Assembly (NCBI RefSeq): GCF_900113735.1
Contig: NZ_FOQM01000032.1
Coordinates: 28,196 to 92,195, forward strand
Direction: 5' to 3'
Length of the DNA stretch: 64,000 nucleotides
From: Bradyrhizobium sp. Gha
Lineage (GTDB): Bacteria > Pseudomonadota > Alphaproteobacteria > Rhizobiales > Xanthobacteraceae
The notes beneath the pieces were generated by a model. The model saw nothing but the letters and a program-made list of their open reading frames with translations. It searched no databases and had not been told where the DNA came from. The position numbers and the translations under genes were made by a program. Shown piece by piece: positions 18,263-26,426 of this stretch (positions are counted from its first letter, which is position 1; every line of letters starts with the position of its first letter).

Positions 18263-19174
18263 ATGACAGCGATCGACAGTTCCCGACAGCGCTCCGCCAG
18301 AAACGGCGGTTCCGAGCGCGCCGAGCACCTCGCCGGCTTGATCATGGCACTCGCCCGCCGAGAAGGCATGAAAGCCGGCGATCGCTTGATAGAACAAAGG
18401 CTTGCCGATGCGCTCGATCTGTCACGCGCGCCGATCCGGCTCGGCCTGAAGGCTCTGGAGGCGGCGGGGCTGGCGCGCGGCGAGCCGCATCGTGGCTTCG
18501 TGCTGGCGAAGAATCCGACCAGCGGCGCGGCTCAGCCGGCGCTCGCGGCCATTAGGCGCAGCGAGCAAGTTTATGCGAACATCGCGGGCGACGTGCTTGC
18601 GAGCCGGCTGCCGTTTGATGTCACCGAGGCCGAGCTGATGCGCCGCTATGATCTCAGCCGCGCCGAATTGCAGCGACTCCTCGATCGGATCGCGGCCGAG
18701 GGGTGGATCGCACGTCTGCCAGGCTATGGCTGGCGCTTTGCGGAGACCGTCTCCAGCCCCAAAGCGCAGGCCAAGGCAATGGCGTTTCGCGCGGTGATCG
18801 AGCCGGCGGCGATTGCACAGCCGGACTTCATGCTGTCGCAGGAGGTGATTGCACGTCTGCGCGAGCGCCAGCAACGCCTCCTGGAAGGCGAGCTCGAGAA
18901 GATGACGATCGGCGAGATCTATCACTCCGGCTGCGAATTTCATGAACAGATCATCCGTGGCGCCGGCAATCCCTTCTTCATCGAAGCGCTGCGGCGCGTG
19001 AACGCTATCCGGCGGCTCTTTGCCTATCGTAGCTTCACCGATCGTGACTGTATGCGGCGGCACATACGCGAGCATTTGCGCCTGCTGGAAATCCTGGAGG
19101 CGCAGCAATATGCCGAGGCGGCGGAGTTGTTGGCAAAGCACCTGCAGCGGCCACTCGTGCAAGGTGTGTCGTAG
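18263..19174 (+). CDS. GntR-type regulator with two winged-helix segments
   Basis: The 303-residue protein appears to carry two winged-helix units: about residues 15-80 (LIEQRLADALDLSRAPIRLG, then LARGEPHRGFVLA) and about 95-160 (ELMRRYDLSRAELQRLLDRI, then WIARLPGYGWRFAE). A helical FCD-like effector domain follows (GEIYHSGCEFHEQIIRGAGN, then HLRLLEILEAQQYAEAAELL). FCD regulators usually have only one HTH. Divergent placement suggests it controls the CoA-transferase/lyase/ABC operon and itself, with the imported acid or its CoA ester as effector. Confidence 0.85.
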   Translation: MTAIDSSRQRSARNGGSERAEHLAGLIMALARREGMKAGDRLIEQRLADALDLSRAPIRLGLKALEAAGLARGEPHRGFVLAKNPTSGAAQPALAAIRRSEQVYANIAGDVLASRLPFDVTEAELMRRYDLSRAELQRLLDRIAAEGWIARLPGYGWRFAETVSSPKAQAKAMAFRAVIEPAAIAQPDFMLSQEVIARLRERQQRLLEGELEKMTIGEIYHSGCEFHEQIIRGAGNPFFIEALRRVNAIRRLFAYRSFTDRDCMRRHIREHLRLLEILEAQQYAEAAELLAKHLQRPLVQGVS

Positions 19175-19304
19175 CGCCAGGCGTTTCCGGCAAAGCAGAT
19201 TTGGGCGATTGTCTAGTCGCAGGCTATTCGGTCAGCCTGCATCGACGATAACGCGGTATGCTCTTCGATTGTTTCCCAACATACGCAGCTTACTCGTCTT
19301 CAAA

Positions 19305-19607
19305 TTATATGCCTGCCTCGTTGCGTGAGGTCTCAAGTAGCTCATCGATCCTCGCTGACTGAGCCAGTAATGTGGCCCGAGTTGTTTCATTCAATGTGGT
19401 ATGCCCGACAAACAATCGGATACAACGGTTCGCGAGTTCAAGAATGAAGATGGCTTGGCGGACCTCCTCCAATGTTTGAATTTCTCGGGCTTGAACTTGC
19501 GATAGCAAAGCGGTGACGTTCGCTAGTACATCAGGAAGCTGCAGGCGCGAACGTTCCGATCCAGAGTCTTGTTTGTCAGGCCGCTTAAATTTTAGCACTG
19601 TCGACAT
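19305..19607 (-). CDS. Hypothetical helical protein
   Basis: The 100-residue product (MSTVLKFKRPDKQD..., later QTLEEVRQAIFILELANRCI) is predicted soluble and mostly helical. An AGAG element lies a little upstream of the ATG. I recognise no family. It stands alone between the GntR-type regulator and a long gene-poor region. Confidence 0.6.
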   Translation of the reverse strand: MSTVLKFKRPDKQDSGSERSRLQLPDVLANVTALLSQVQAREIQTLEEVRQAIFILELANRCIRLFVGHTTLNETTRATLLAQSARIDELLETSRNEAGI

Positions 19608-20525
19608 GTCGCAAATCTCTTTTGCGGGCCCGCAATAATTCGATTGTGGCGTGCCTTCTTCGAGGCAATCAAAGCGAAGTAGAAAAATACAAAATTCCGG
19701 CGAAATTCACGCAAGTACCACACTCGGACAGGCAAACCCCGGCCTAGTTTTGCCGTACAGCGAAGGCTGCACCGCTCTGCAGCGGAATGTTGGTTCAAGT
19801 TTCACGCGAACTGATTAACAAAAGATTTAACAGGTTGCGCGGAGACGGCATACACATATCCAAGTTGCACAAAACACAACCGAAATTCGGCAGACATTGC
19901 TGGCAAGATCGATCGCGTGCCTGTTTGGCACCTACTAGGCTCCAATTTTTATCAAACCCAGGAACAGCCCGTTGCGTTCCGCAGACGTAGTACTCGCGGC
20001 TTGCCGGGTATTGTAAGGTGGTCGCAAGAAGCATCCTCGGGCGCGATACTCGGATCTCGCGGGGCCCTGCTTACTTCGCTCATGTCAGGGGCCTCTGTAA
20101 GGGGATGCTGATGGCGCGCTGCTCAGAAGGACTCAATGAGGCTGCACGTATTACGTGAGACACTTGAACGTCTTGCTTAGATGCAGCTGCTCTCCAAGAG
20201 CAACTCGACCTATTATTGTCGATGCTCGTGCGGCTGCGCACGACAATCGATCGACTCTAGGCGCACAAGCGACGCCGCAGACGTTCCCAGAGCCGCAGAC
20301 GTTCCCAGAAATGACGCAGATGCGGCAAGGTGCGATCAATTGCGCCCAACACGCGAATGTGGAGGTGGACTGACGGCCAGCTGGAGCATACGAACGTGAG
20401 TGGTCAGCCAGAGGCAGGACCGATCTGGACAGCGGTGCGCTTCGATGCAGCTGGGAGTTGGGCCATTAATGCTTCGTTGACCAAGGTGTTCATATAATAA
20501 GCGGCTGTTTCCTTCGAGGGAGCCG
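19608..20525. other. Gene-poor region with a short tandem repeat
   Basis: No gene recognised over about 900 bp. Composition is less GC-rich than the operons. An 18-bp unit (CCGCAGACGTTCCCAGAG/A) occurs twice in tandem at 20275-20309. The stretch leads to IS3-family debris, so it may be acquired or decayed DNA. Confidence 0.45.
20275..20309. repeat. Two-copy 18-bp tandem repeat
   Basis: Copies at 20275-20292 and 20293-20309 (the second lacks or varies its last base). Too short to call a satellite; possibly replication slippage. Confidence 0.6.
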
Positions 20526-20681
20526 ATGAAGGTCTGGGTCAGCCTGGCTTTGCTTGCGGCGTTCGTACCGCTAGGGCAGCGCTTTGGCTCAACGGCGGCG
20601 GAGACATCAAGTGATCCGGCGCAGATCCGCACCAGTTACCGTCCAGCAGAAATGAGCTGCTGCCGGTTTGATGGACACTGA
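20526..20681 (+). CDS. Short secreted-protein ORF, possibly truncated
   Basis: The 51-residue frame starts MKVWVSLALLAAFVPLGQRF, a plausible signal peptide, with GAGGGAGCCG ahead of the ATG. The rest (STAAETSSDPAQIRTSYRPA, EMSCCRFDGH) looks like the start of a longer exported protein. It ends just where IS3-type transposase sequence begins, so it may have been interrupted. Function unknown. Confidence 0.4.
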   Translation: MKVWVSLALLAAFVPLGQRFGSTAAETSSDPAQIRTSYRPAEMSCCRFDGH

Positions 20682-20694
20682 GATTAGGTGTTTC

Positions 20695-20925
20695 ATGAAG
20701 CCGGAGGTGGGCGATGAAGGTCGCGAATTCAAGATCGAGGCGGTCAAGCTGGTTAGGGAGCGTGGCGTTTCGCTGGCGCAAGCCGGCCGCGACCCGGATG
20801 TTCATGAGAACGTTCTGCGCAAATGGGTGAAAGAGTTTGGCTCGAATTCGGTGCAGGCCTTTCCCGGCCACGGGCAGGGCAGGCTGAAGTTGATCCGGGC
20901 CGACTCGTCCTTGAGATTGCTGTGA
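20695..20925 (+). pseudogene. IS3-family transposase OrfA fragment
   Basis: The frame reads EFKIEAVKLVRERGVSLAQA and DVHENVLRKWVKEFG, then QAFPGHGQ, the helix-turn-helix half of an IS3/IS911-type OrfA. It degenerates after GHGQ, where the leucine-zipper region and then OrfB should follow. No OrfB and no intact ends are visible, so the element is dead. Confidence 0.8.
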
Positions 20926-21010
20926 ACCCTGTTCGGCGGGCGCTCGAAGAGCTATGGTTGGACGCTCATCCTAACGTCCAGATCTCCCGAAATCGCCGCG
21001 ACTTGTTCGA

Positions 21011-21940
21011 TCAATGTCCTGTATTTCGCATCACATAGGCCGCCGGATCACCACTATCTGTCGGATTTGCGATTGCGAGCTTCAGCGCCGCACTCATAGG
21101 GACATTGAGGCTGATTCCGTTCGGCGGAATCGGGTCGAGAAACCATTTAGTATAGATCCTGTTGATTTCGCCGTTGCGAAAGATCGTTGCCAGTGCATCG
21201 TCAGCCACTTTCTTGAAGGCGGGGTCGTCGCGCCGCAGCAGGATTCCGTATGGTTCGACTGACAGCGCGTCGTCGGATACGACGTAGTCAGCGGGCGCTG
21301 CCGAGTTGGCTACAAGGCCGTACAGCAGGATATCGTCCATGACGACAGCGGCAGCGCGATCGGATTCCAGCATCCGGAATGCCTCGAAATTATCCTTTGC
21401 CGCAAGGATGGTGAGCCCAAGATGGCGCTCCTCGTTGAGTTCACTGATCTGCTTGAGGTTGGTTGAGGCGATGGTCGACACCACCGTTTTGCCCTTGAGG
21501 TCATCAAGGGTCCGCAGGTTGGCCGCTACCTTGGAGGCGAATCGATTGGCGGCGACGAAATAAGTCGATGAGAATGTCACGACCTTCTGACGATCGAGAT
21601 TGTTGGTCATCGTGTCGCATCCAAGATCGATCTTCCCGCTCAAAATTGAAGGAATGCGAAGCGCCGGGGTGATTGGCACCAGCTTTACCTCCAGCTTTGC
21701 CAAGCCGAGGTTGTCCTTTACGGCATCGGCGATGCGATAGCAGAGGTCCACCGCATAGCCCACGACCTTCTCGTTCCTGTCGTAATAAGAAAACGGGATC
21801 GACGATTCACGATGTCCAATCGCGATAGTTCCGGTGTTCCTGATCTTCTCGAGCGTGCCGGTCGTCTGTTGAGCGATACCCTCATGGCTCGTGAAGCACA
21901 GCGTAACTGCAGCCAGGATGACCAATTTCAGGCGTATCAT
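21011..21940 (-). CDS. Amino-acid-type periplasmic binding protein, linked to GGDEF-EAL gene
   Basis: The 309-residue product has a signal peptide (MIRLKLVILAAVTLCFTSHE, then GIAQ) and the family 3 solute-binding pattern of GltI-like proteins (IAIGHRESSIPFSYYDRNEK, VVGYAVDLCYRIADAV, GKIDLGCDTMTNNLDRQKVV). Such proteins bind glutamate, aspartate or related amino acids. No permease or ATPase accompanies it. Its ATG overlaps the TGA of the upstream GGDEF-EAL gene, so the two are translationally coupled. I infer a sensing role for that protein rather than transport. Confidence 0.88.
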   Translation of the reverse strand: MIRLKLVILAAVTLCFTSHEGIAQQTTGTLEKIRNTGTIAIGHRESSIPFSYYDRNEKVVGYAVDLCYRIADAVKDNLGLAKLEVKLVPITPALRIPSILSGKIDLGCDTMTNNLDRQKVVTFSSTYFVAANRFASKVAANLRTLDDLKGKTVVSTIASTNLKQISELNEERHLGLTILAAKDNFEAFRMLESDRAAAVVMDDILLYGLVANSAAPADYVVSDDALSVEPYGILLRRDDPAFKKVADDALATIFRNGEINRIYTKWFLDPIPPNGISLNVPMSAALKLAIANPTDSGDPAAYVMRNTGH

Positions 21941-24699
21941 GCTCTCCTCGCCGTGATCTCCGGTTCATCTTCAACATCATCTGGCGCCGGCCAATTTCGC
22001 CTGTCTTGCCGGTCGACCGTGCCGCTTCGGGCAGGCCGGCCCACGGCCTGCGCATAGCTGTCGATCGAAGCCGGTCGCCCGATCAGGTAACCCTGTACGA
22101 GATCGCAGCCGGCGCGGACGAGGACGTCGAGCTGGGCTCGCGTCTCGACGCCTTCGGCGGTCACTGGAAGCTCGAGCCCGCGTGCCAATCCTATGACACC
22201 TCGCAACAGCGCCTTCGATTGCGCGCTACGTTCGAGGTTCGATATGAAGCTGCGGTCGATCTTTATCGTGTCGAACGGGAATGCCTGCAGATACGACATC
22301 GATGAGTAGCCGGTGCCGAAATCGTCGAGCGCAATGCGTACCCCCAACGCTTTGAGCCGCCGAAGGATGGACAATGCACGGGAGAAGTCGTCGATCAGAA
22401 CGCCTTCCGTGATTTCCAACTCAAGCAGGCCAGCATCCAATCCGGTCTCGATCAGAACCTCGTGGACCAGCCGCACGACGTCATCGTTCCTAAACTGGAC
22501 CGGCGACAAATTGACGGAAATCTGCAGCTGGTTCGGCCAGGACGCGGCTTCCTCGCACGCGGTACGCAGAATCCATTCACCCATCGCGACGATCAGTCCG
22601 TTCTCTTCCGCGAGCGGAATGAAGGTTCCAGGTGCGACCACCCCGCGCCTCGGATGATGCCAGCGGACCAACGCTTCGAAACCCGCGATCTCGCCGTCGA
22701 TTTTTGCAAGCGGCTGATAATCGAGCCACAGTTCGTCGTTCGCGAGAGCAGATTGCAAATCGTGCTGCAATTCGCGTCGATCCCGCAATTGCGCGCCCAT
22801 CTCAGCCTCAAAGAATCTGATCGCATTGCGACCTTCCGCCTTGGCACGGTACAGTGCGACATCCGCGTTGGCGAGCAGGGTCGTCGGGTCGTTTCCGTGA
22901 AGCGGACAGGATGCGATGCCGATACTCAAGCCAATGCGCAACTGTCGTCCGGCGATCTCGATGTCGCCACTCAGGGCGTTCCTGAATTGCTGAGCCAGTT
23001 GACCGACGGCATCTGCCTGTGCGTCTCCGGTCGTGACCACAATGAACTCGTCGCCACCAACGCGCGCCAGGAAGGCGCCGTTCGCAGCGGCTTGGAGACG
23101 CCGTGCCACTTCGCGCAGCAGCGCGTCGCCGACCAGATGGCCGTAAAAGTCGTTGATCTCCTTGAAACGATCGAGGTCGAGGCAAAGGATCGCGAACGTC
23201 CCGGCCGCGCGCAGCGTCTCATCAATGGCCGAAACCAGATAGTCGGAAAACGCCGCGCGATTGTGCAGACCGGTAAGTGAGTCATGATGTGCAATGTGTG
23301 CAATTCGCTTCTCCGCGCGCTTTTGCTCAGTGATGTCCTCTACGGTGGTGACGAAACCGCCCCCCGGTGCCGGCCGGAACACCGTCACCACGGACCTCCC
23401 GTCCGCAAATTCCGTCACGGTACGCGCCGGCTCGTGTGCTGCAATGATAGCCATCATCCCGCTGAAATACTCCTCGGGATCTCCCCCCAAATTCAGGCCC
23501 AGCCCCTGATGGTCGAAGACATGGCGCAACGGAGTTCCCGGCGTCGTCAGCTCATGCGGCAGGCGGAAGAGCTCGGCGTAGCGATCGTTGCACAGGATTA
23601 GGCGCTGGTGTTCGTCGTACATGCAGACGCCCTGCGACAGATTGTTCAGCGTGGAGTCCAGCTGGATACTTTGCCTGCGAAAAAACTGAACGACCACGGC
23701 GCCGGTCCCCCCGATCGCCACCACGAGGACAATAGTTAACCCAATCAGGTATCCCGCCTCGGTTCGCCAGTCGGCGAGCGCAGCTGCTACGGTTGCGCTG
23801 GCTGTCAGATTGATCGGAACGTTAGGAAGCCGCGCCTGCGCAACCAGCCGCTCGGTCTCATCCACGCCGCTGGCGGACTGCGGTGCGGTCCCGTTCGCCA
23901 AGCTGCGGCCAGACCGTTTTCCTATGATGGAATCGATGTGCGGATAGCGCGCGAGGAGGAGCCCATCGTCCCGAAGCAGCGCTGTCGACTCATCAGTCGC
24001 GCGTGCGAGAGTTCCAAACGAGTCCTCGAAGTACTGCGAGGCCACCGTGCCGACGACCAGACCGAGGAATTCACCGTTTGATCCCCTAAATTTCCGGGCA
24101 AGGTACATGGTCCAAGCGCCGGTTTGGTCATCCCGTATCGGTCTGCCGAGCATCGAGCTCAATCGCGGGTCGGCCTTCAGCGCCTCGAAAAAGTCCTGAC
24201 CAGCGAAATTGACCGGTGGAGTTGGCCATGCCTGCGACGAATTGATGAGCGTGCCATCGGCGCCCACCAACATAACCGCGCCGATGTGAGGGAAGCCGCC
24301 GATCTTGTCCTTCAGCATTAGATGGATGCCGCGTCCCACCATGGCGCGAGCGTAGAGTGCGTCAGAGACGATCGCCAGCGTTTCCATGTATTCGATCATG
24401 TTGGCCTCGATGAGGTCGATCGACTGGAAGTCGCGCGCCGCCTGCCTGGCAAGTACGGTTGCGGTCGCCAACAGCCGCTGTTTGCTTTGTTCGATAGCCT
24501 GATGACGCAGGTTGGACAGTATCAGGCCGATTACGGCGACCACCAGCGCGATGAGGAATGCGCTGCATAGCACGAGGATGACAATTGGGCGCGAGGCGGT
24601 CCGGCGCACCCGACGCGTTGCGCCCTCCAGCGCCGAGTTCGCTAAAAGCCGGTCCGCAAGCAATTGGCCCCACGACATGATTCCAGCGATGGTCGACAT
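21937..24699 (-). CDS. Membrane sensor with PAS, GGDEF and EAL domains
   Basis: The 920-residue protein has a first membrane helix near residues 38-62 and a Cache-like periplasmic region to about 310. A second helix (YLIGLTIVLVVAIGG), a PAS-like unit (NLSQGVCMYDEHQRLILCND), GGDEF and EAL follow. The GGDEF motif is intact (RVGGDEFIVV) but there is no RxxD inhibitory site before it. The EAL domain keeps EALVRW, NLSPVQFR, ELEITEG and DDFGTGYSS, so phosphodiesterase activity is plausible. It probably makes or breaks cyclic di-GMP in response to a periplasmic signal, perhaps delivered by the coupled binding protein. Confidence 0.92.
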   Translation of the reverse strand: MSTIAGIMSWGQLLADRLLANSALEGATRRVRRTASRPIVILVLCSAFLIALVVAVIGLILSNLRHQAIEQSKQRLLATATVLARQAARDFQSIDLIEANMIEYMETLAIVSDALYARAMVGRGIHLMLKDKIGGFPHIGAVMLVGADGTLINSSQAWPTPPVNFAGQDFFEALKADPRLSSMLGRPIRDDQTGAWTMYLARKFRGSNGEFLGLVVGTVASQYFEDSFGTLARATDESTALLRDDGLLLARYPHIDSIIGKRSGRSLANGTAPQSASGVDETERLVAQARLPNVPINLTASATVAAALADWRTEAGYLIGLTIVLVVAIGGTGAVVVQFFRRQSIQLDSTLNNLSQGVCMYDEHQRLILCNDRYAELFRLPHELTTPGTPLRHVFDHQGLGLNLGGDPEEYFSGMMAIIAAHEPARTVTEFADGRSVVTVFRPAPGGGFVTTVEDITEQKRAEKRIAHIAHHDSLTGLHNRAAFSDYLVSAIDETLRAAGTFAILCLDLDRFKEINDFYGHLVGDALLREVARRLQAAANGAFLARVGGDEFIVVTTGDAQADAVGQLAQQFRNALSGDIEIAGRQLRIGLSIGIASCPLHGNDPTTLLANADVALYRAKAEGRNAIRFFEAEMGAQLRDRRELQHDLQSALANDELWLDYQPLAKIDGEIAGFEALVRWHHPRRGVVAPGTFIPLAEENGLIVAMGEWILRTACEEAASWPNQLQISVNLSPVQFRNDDVVRLVHEVLIETGLDAGLLELEITEGVLIDDFSRALSILRRLKALGVRIALDDFGTGYSSMSYLQAFPFDTIKIDRSFISNLERSAQSKALLRGVIGLARGLELPVTAEGVETRAQLDVLVRAGCDLVQGYLIGRPASIDSYAQAVGRPARSGTVDRQDRRNWPAPDDVEDEPEITARRA

Positions 24700-25095
24700 C
24701 CCGGAAATTCTGGGTCCGACCGGTTGGCTTCGCGTTAACAGGAGGCGTATTAACCATCGTGAACCTCGGGACGGTTAAGAATGCGTGCTATCGCCGAACG
24801 GCGCCGCCAGCGCCCACAGAAGGCTCGCCAAATCAGAGACATCCATAGATCGGGCTCTGTCTGCGGTTAGGGAAGACGCTCCCAATGGGTTGTCTGTCGG
24901 AGGGGTAAGCTCCCAGTAACCGACAAGCAGGTGCTCCATACAATCACGGACCAGCGACAGGTCAGCGGAGCCGTTGCTCCTGCCCCGGCCGGGCGAAGCG
25001 GACATCGCCGACGATTTATGATGGGGTGGACGCCCCGCCCGACGGCATCGATGTGCCAAAGTGGAGGTGTTGAGCACCAGTTAAGGGAGGCGTCC
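24700..25095. other. Intergenic region ending in IS110-type leader
   Basis: No gene recognised. The last 80 bp before 25096 (GATGGGGTGGACGCCCCGCC and onward) resemble the untranslated leader of IS110-family elements. Confidence 0.4.
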
Positions 25096-25330
25096 GTGTC
25101 AGAGGTTATCATAATCGGTCTGGATATCGCCAAGCATGTTTTTCACGCGCACGGAGCGGATGGGCGGGGGCAATATTCAGCAAGCGGATCAGCCGGGGAA
25201 AGCTGCTGGATTTCTTCGCGGCCCAGCCGAGTTGCACGGTAGCGCTAGAGGCATGTGGTGGAGCGCATCATTGGGCCGTCAGCTCACCCAGCTTGGCCAT
25301 GAAGTTCGGCTGATCATTGGTTCCGGTCCG
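25096..25330 (+). pseudogene. IS110-family transposase N-terminal remnant
   Basis: A GTG start after AAGGGAGGCGTCC opens SEVIIIGLDIAKHVFHAHGA, the DEDD-domain beginning typical of IS110. The sequence then needs at least two frame changes to read SKRISRGKLLDFFAAQPS, LEACGGAHHWA and RQLTQLGHEVRLI. The rest of the transposase, including the serine-containing C-terminal half, is absent. Inactive. Confidence 0.85.
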
Positions 25331-25727
25331 CGAACTCCCATACAGGCCCGCAGCTCCATCGCTGCATCAGAGGCCGGACAGATGGCAGCATCCGACTACG
25401 TGCAAGTCTCTTCAAAATACCGCTTGCTCTGGGGCGTCCACAGATGAGTACGCGCCCGAATAGGCGCCGTCTCGATAGATCGGCTCCTTCGTTTTGAGCG
25501 AGTAAGCAACGAGATCAAACTCGCCGTTGCTCAGGGCGCAGGCTTCTCGAGAACCAGCATTTGACTTCTTCCTTCCGACTTCACGCGGCACTCGCTCGCG
25601 AGCAGCTTTGGGTCTCCAAGGCCATCGAACGTCGAAGAACCCAACCAACTCAAGTATGGCTCCCAACTCGGCCAGATCGCGCTTGGCCGGCGGTGTTCGC
25701 CATCCGTCAAGCACGCCCGCCAAGCTC
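25331..25727. other. Unassigned stretch between IS110 and quinoprotein remnants
   Basis: An open minus-strand frame spans 25412-25744 but its product has no recognisable pattern until it meets the quinoprotein tail in another frame. No gene supported. Confidence 0.35.
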
Positions 25728-25868
25728 TCAGTGCGGCACAGCAAACGAGATCACCTGGTCGCTCACCTTCGGCAGAAGGATAGAATTTCCTCCGGCGGCG
25801 AAGGTGACGTACTCCCTGCCGTTGTAATTATAGATGGTGGGCATCGAGACGGCCGGGGCGTTCACCAA
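25728..25868 (-). pseudogene. PQQ-dependent dehydrogenase C-terminal fragment
   Basis: The frame reads NAPAVSMPTIYNYNGREYVT, FAAGGNSILLPKVSDQVISF and AVPH, matching the last propeller blade of quinoprotein dehydrogenases (P.TY...G.QYV..AAGG...DYV.AFALP). Only about 45 residues remain. It is joined directly to the photolyase remnant upstream. Confidence 0.6.
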
Positions 25869-26310
25869 GCTGCTGGCCTTCCTTGTTCGAGATCGCCGAG
25901 GGCGGGACGAGCGGGTCGCCGGGAAAGCTTTGCGACTCGATACCGAGCTTTGCCAGCGCAGCTTCCAGTCGCTTCTCAACCGCCTGATGCTCGGCCTGCG
26001 CGATCTCATTCCAGTAAACACCACGTGCTCCGCTCTCGCGCGCCAGCTCAGGGATCACTGTGTCCGCCGATCCCTTGCGCAGGACGAGCGATCCCCCCGC
26101 GCCGCCGCGACATCAGCGCCCAGCGCGCGCAGCGATTGCACCAGCTACCAGCGCGCCGCACGCCCGGCGCTCGTCCAGCCGCATCGTCCAACACATACAG
26201 ACAGATCACCGGTGCGCCGGTCTTGGCGGCGGCGTGGAGGCCAGGATGGTCGGACACCCGGAGGTCATCGCGAAATCAGACAATGACAGGCGCAGGACTT
26301 TGCGGGGGCA
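25869..26310 (-). pseudogene. phrB: Deoxyribodipyrimidine photolyase N-terminal remnant
   Basis: Pieces in shifting frames read SPAPVIV-stop-FRDDLRVSDHPGLH, AAAKTGAPVICLYVLDDAAG, GSLVLRKGSADTVIPELARE and SGARGVYWNEIAQAEHQAVE, ending PGDPLVPPSAISNKEGQQ. This is the antenna-binding alpha/beta domain of photolyase. The conserved WFRDDLR has its Trp replaced by TGA, and at least two frameshifts follow. The FAD-binding half is gone, replaced by a quinoprotein tail at about 25867. Confidence 0.85.
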
Positions 26311-26426
26311 GGGCGTGTCCTCGTTTACATCTTGGAAAGCATTCGGGTTCCGTGTTGTGAACCCTCGTTAATGCGGTCGTAAGCGGATTGCATGAATATG
26401 CAGAATCCCGGGGGGTAGTTCCGTCC

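Noticed and set aside
20275..20309. Two-copy 18-bp repeat as a CRISPR start
   Set aside because: The copies are adjacent with no spacer, there are only two, and no cas genes are present.
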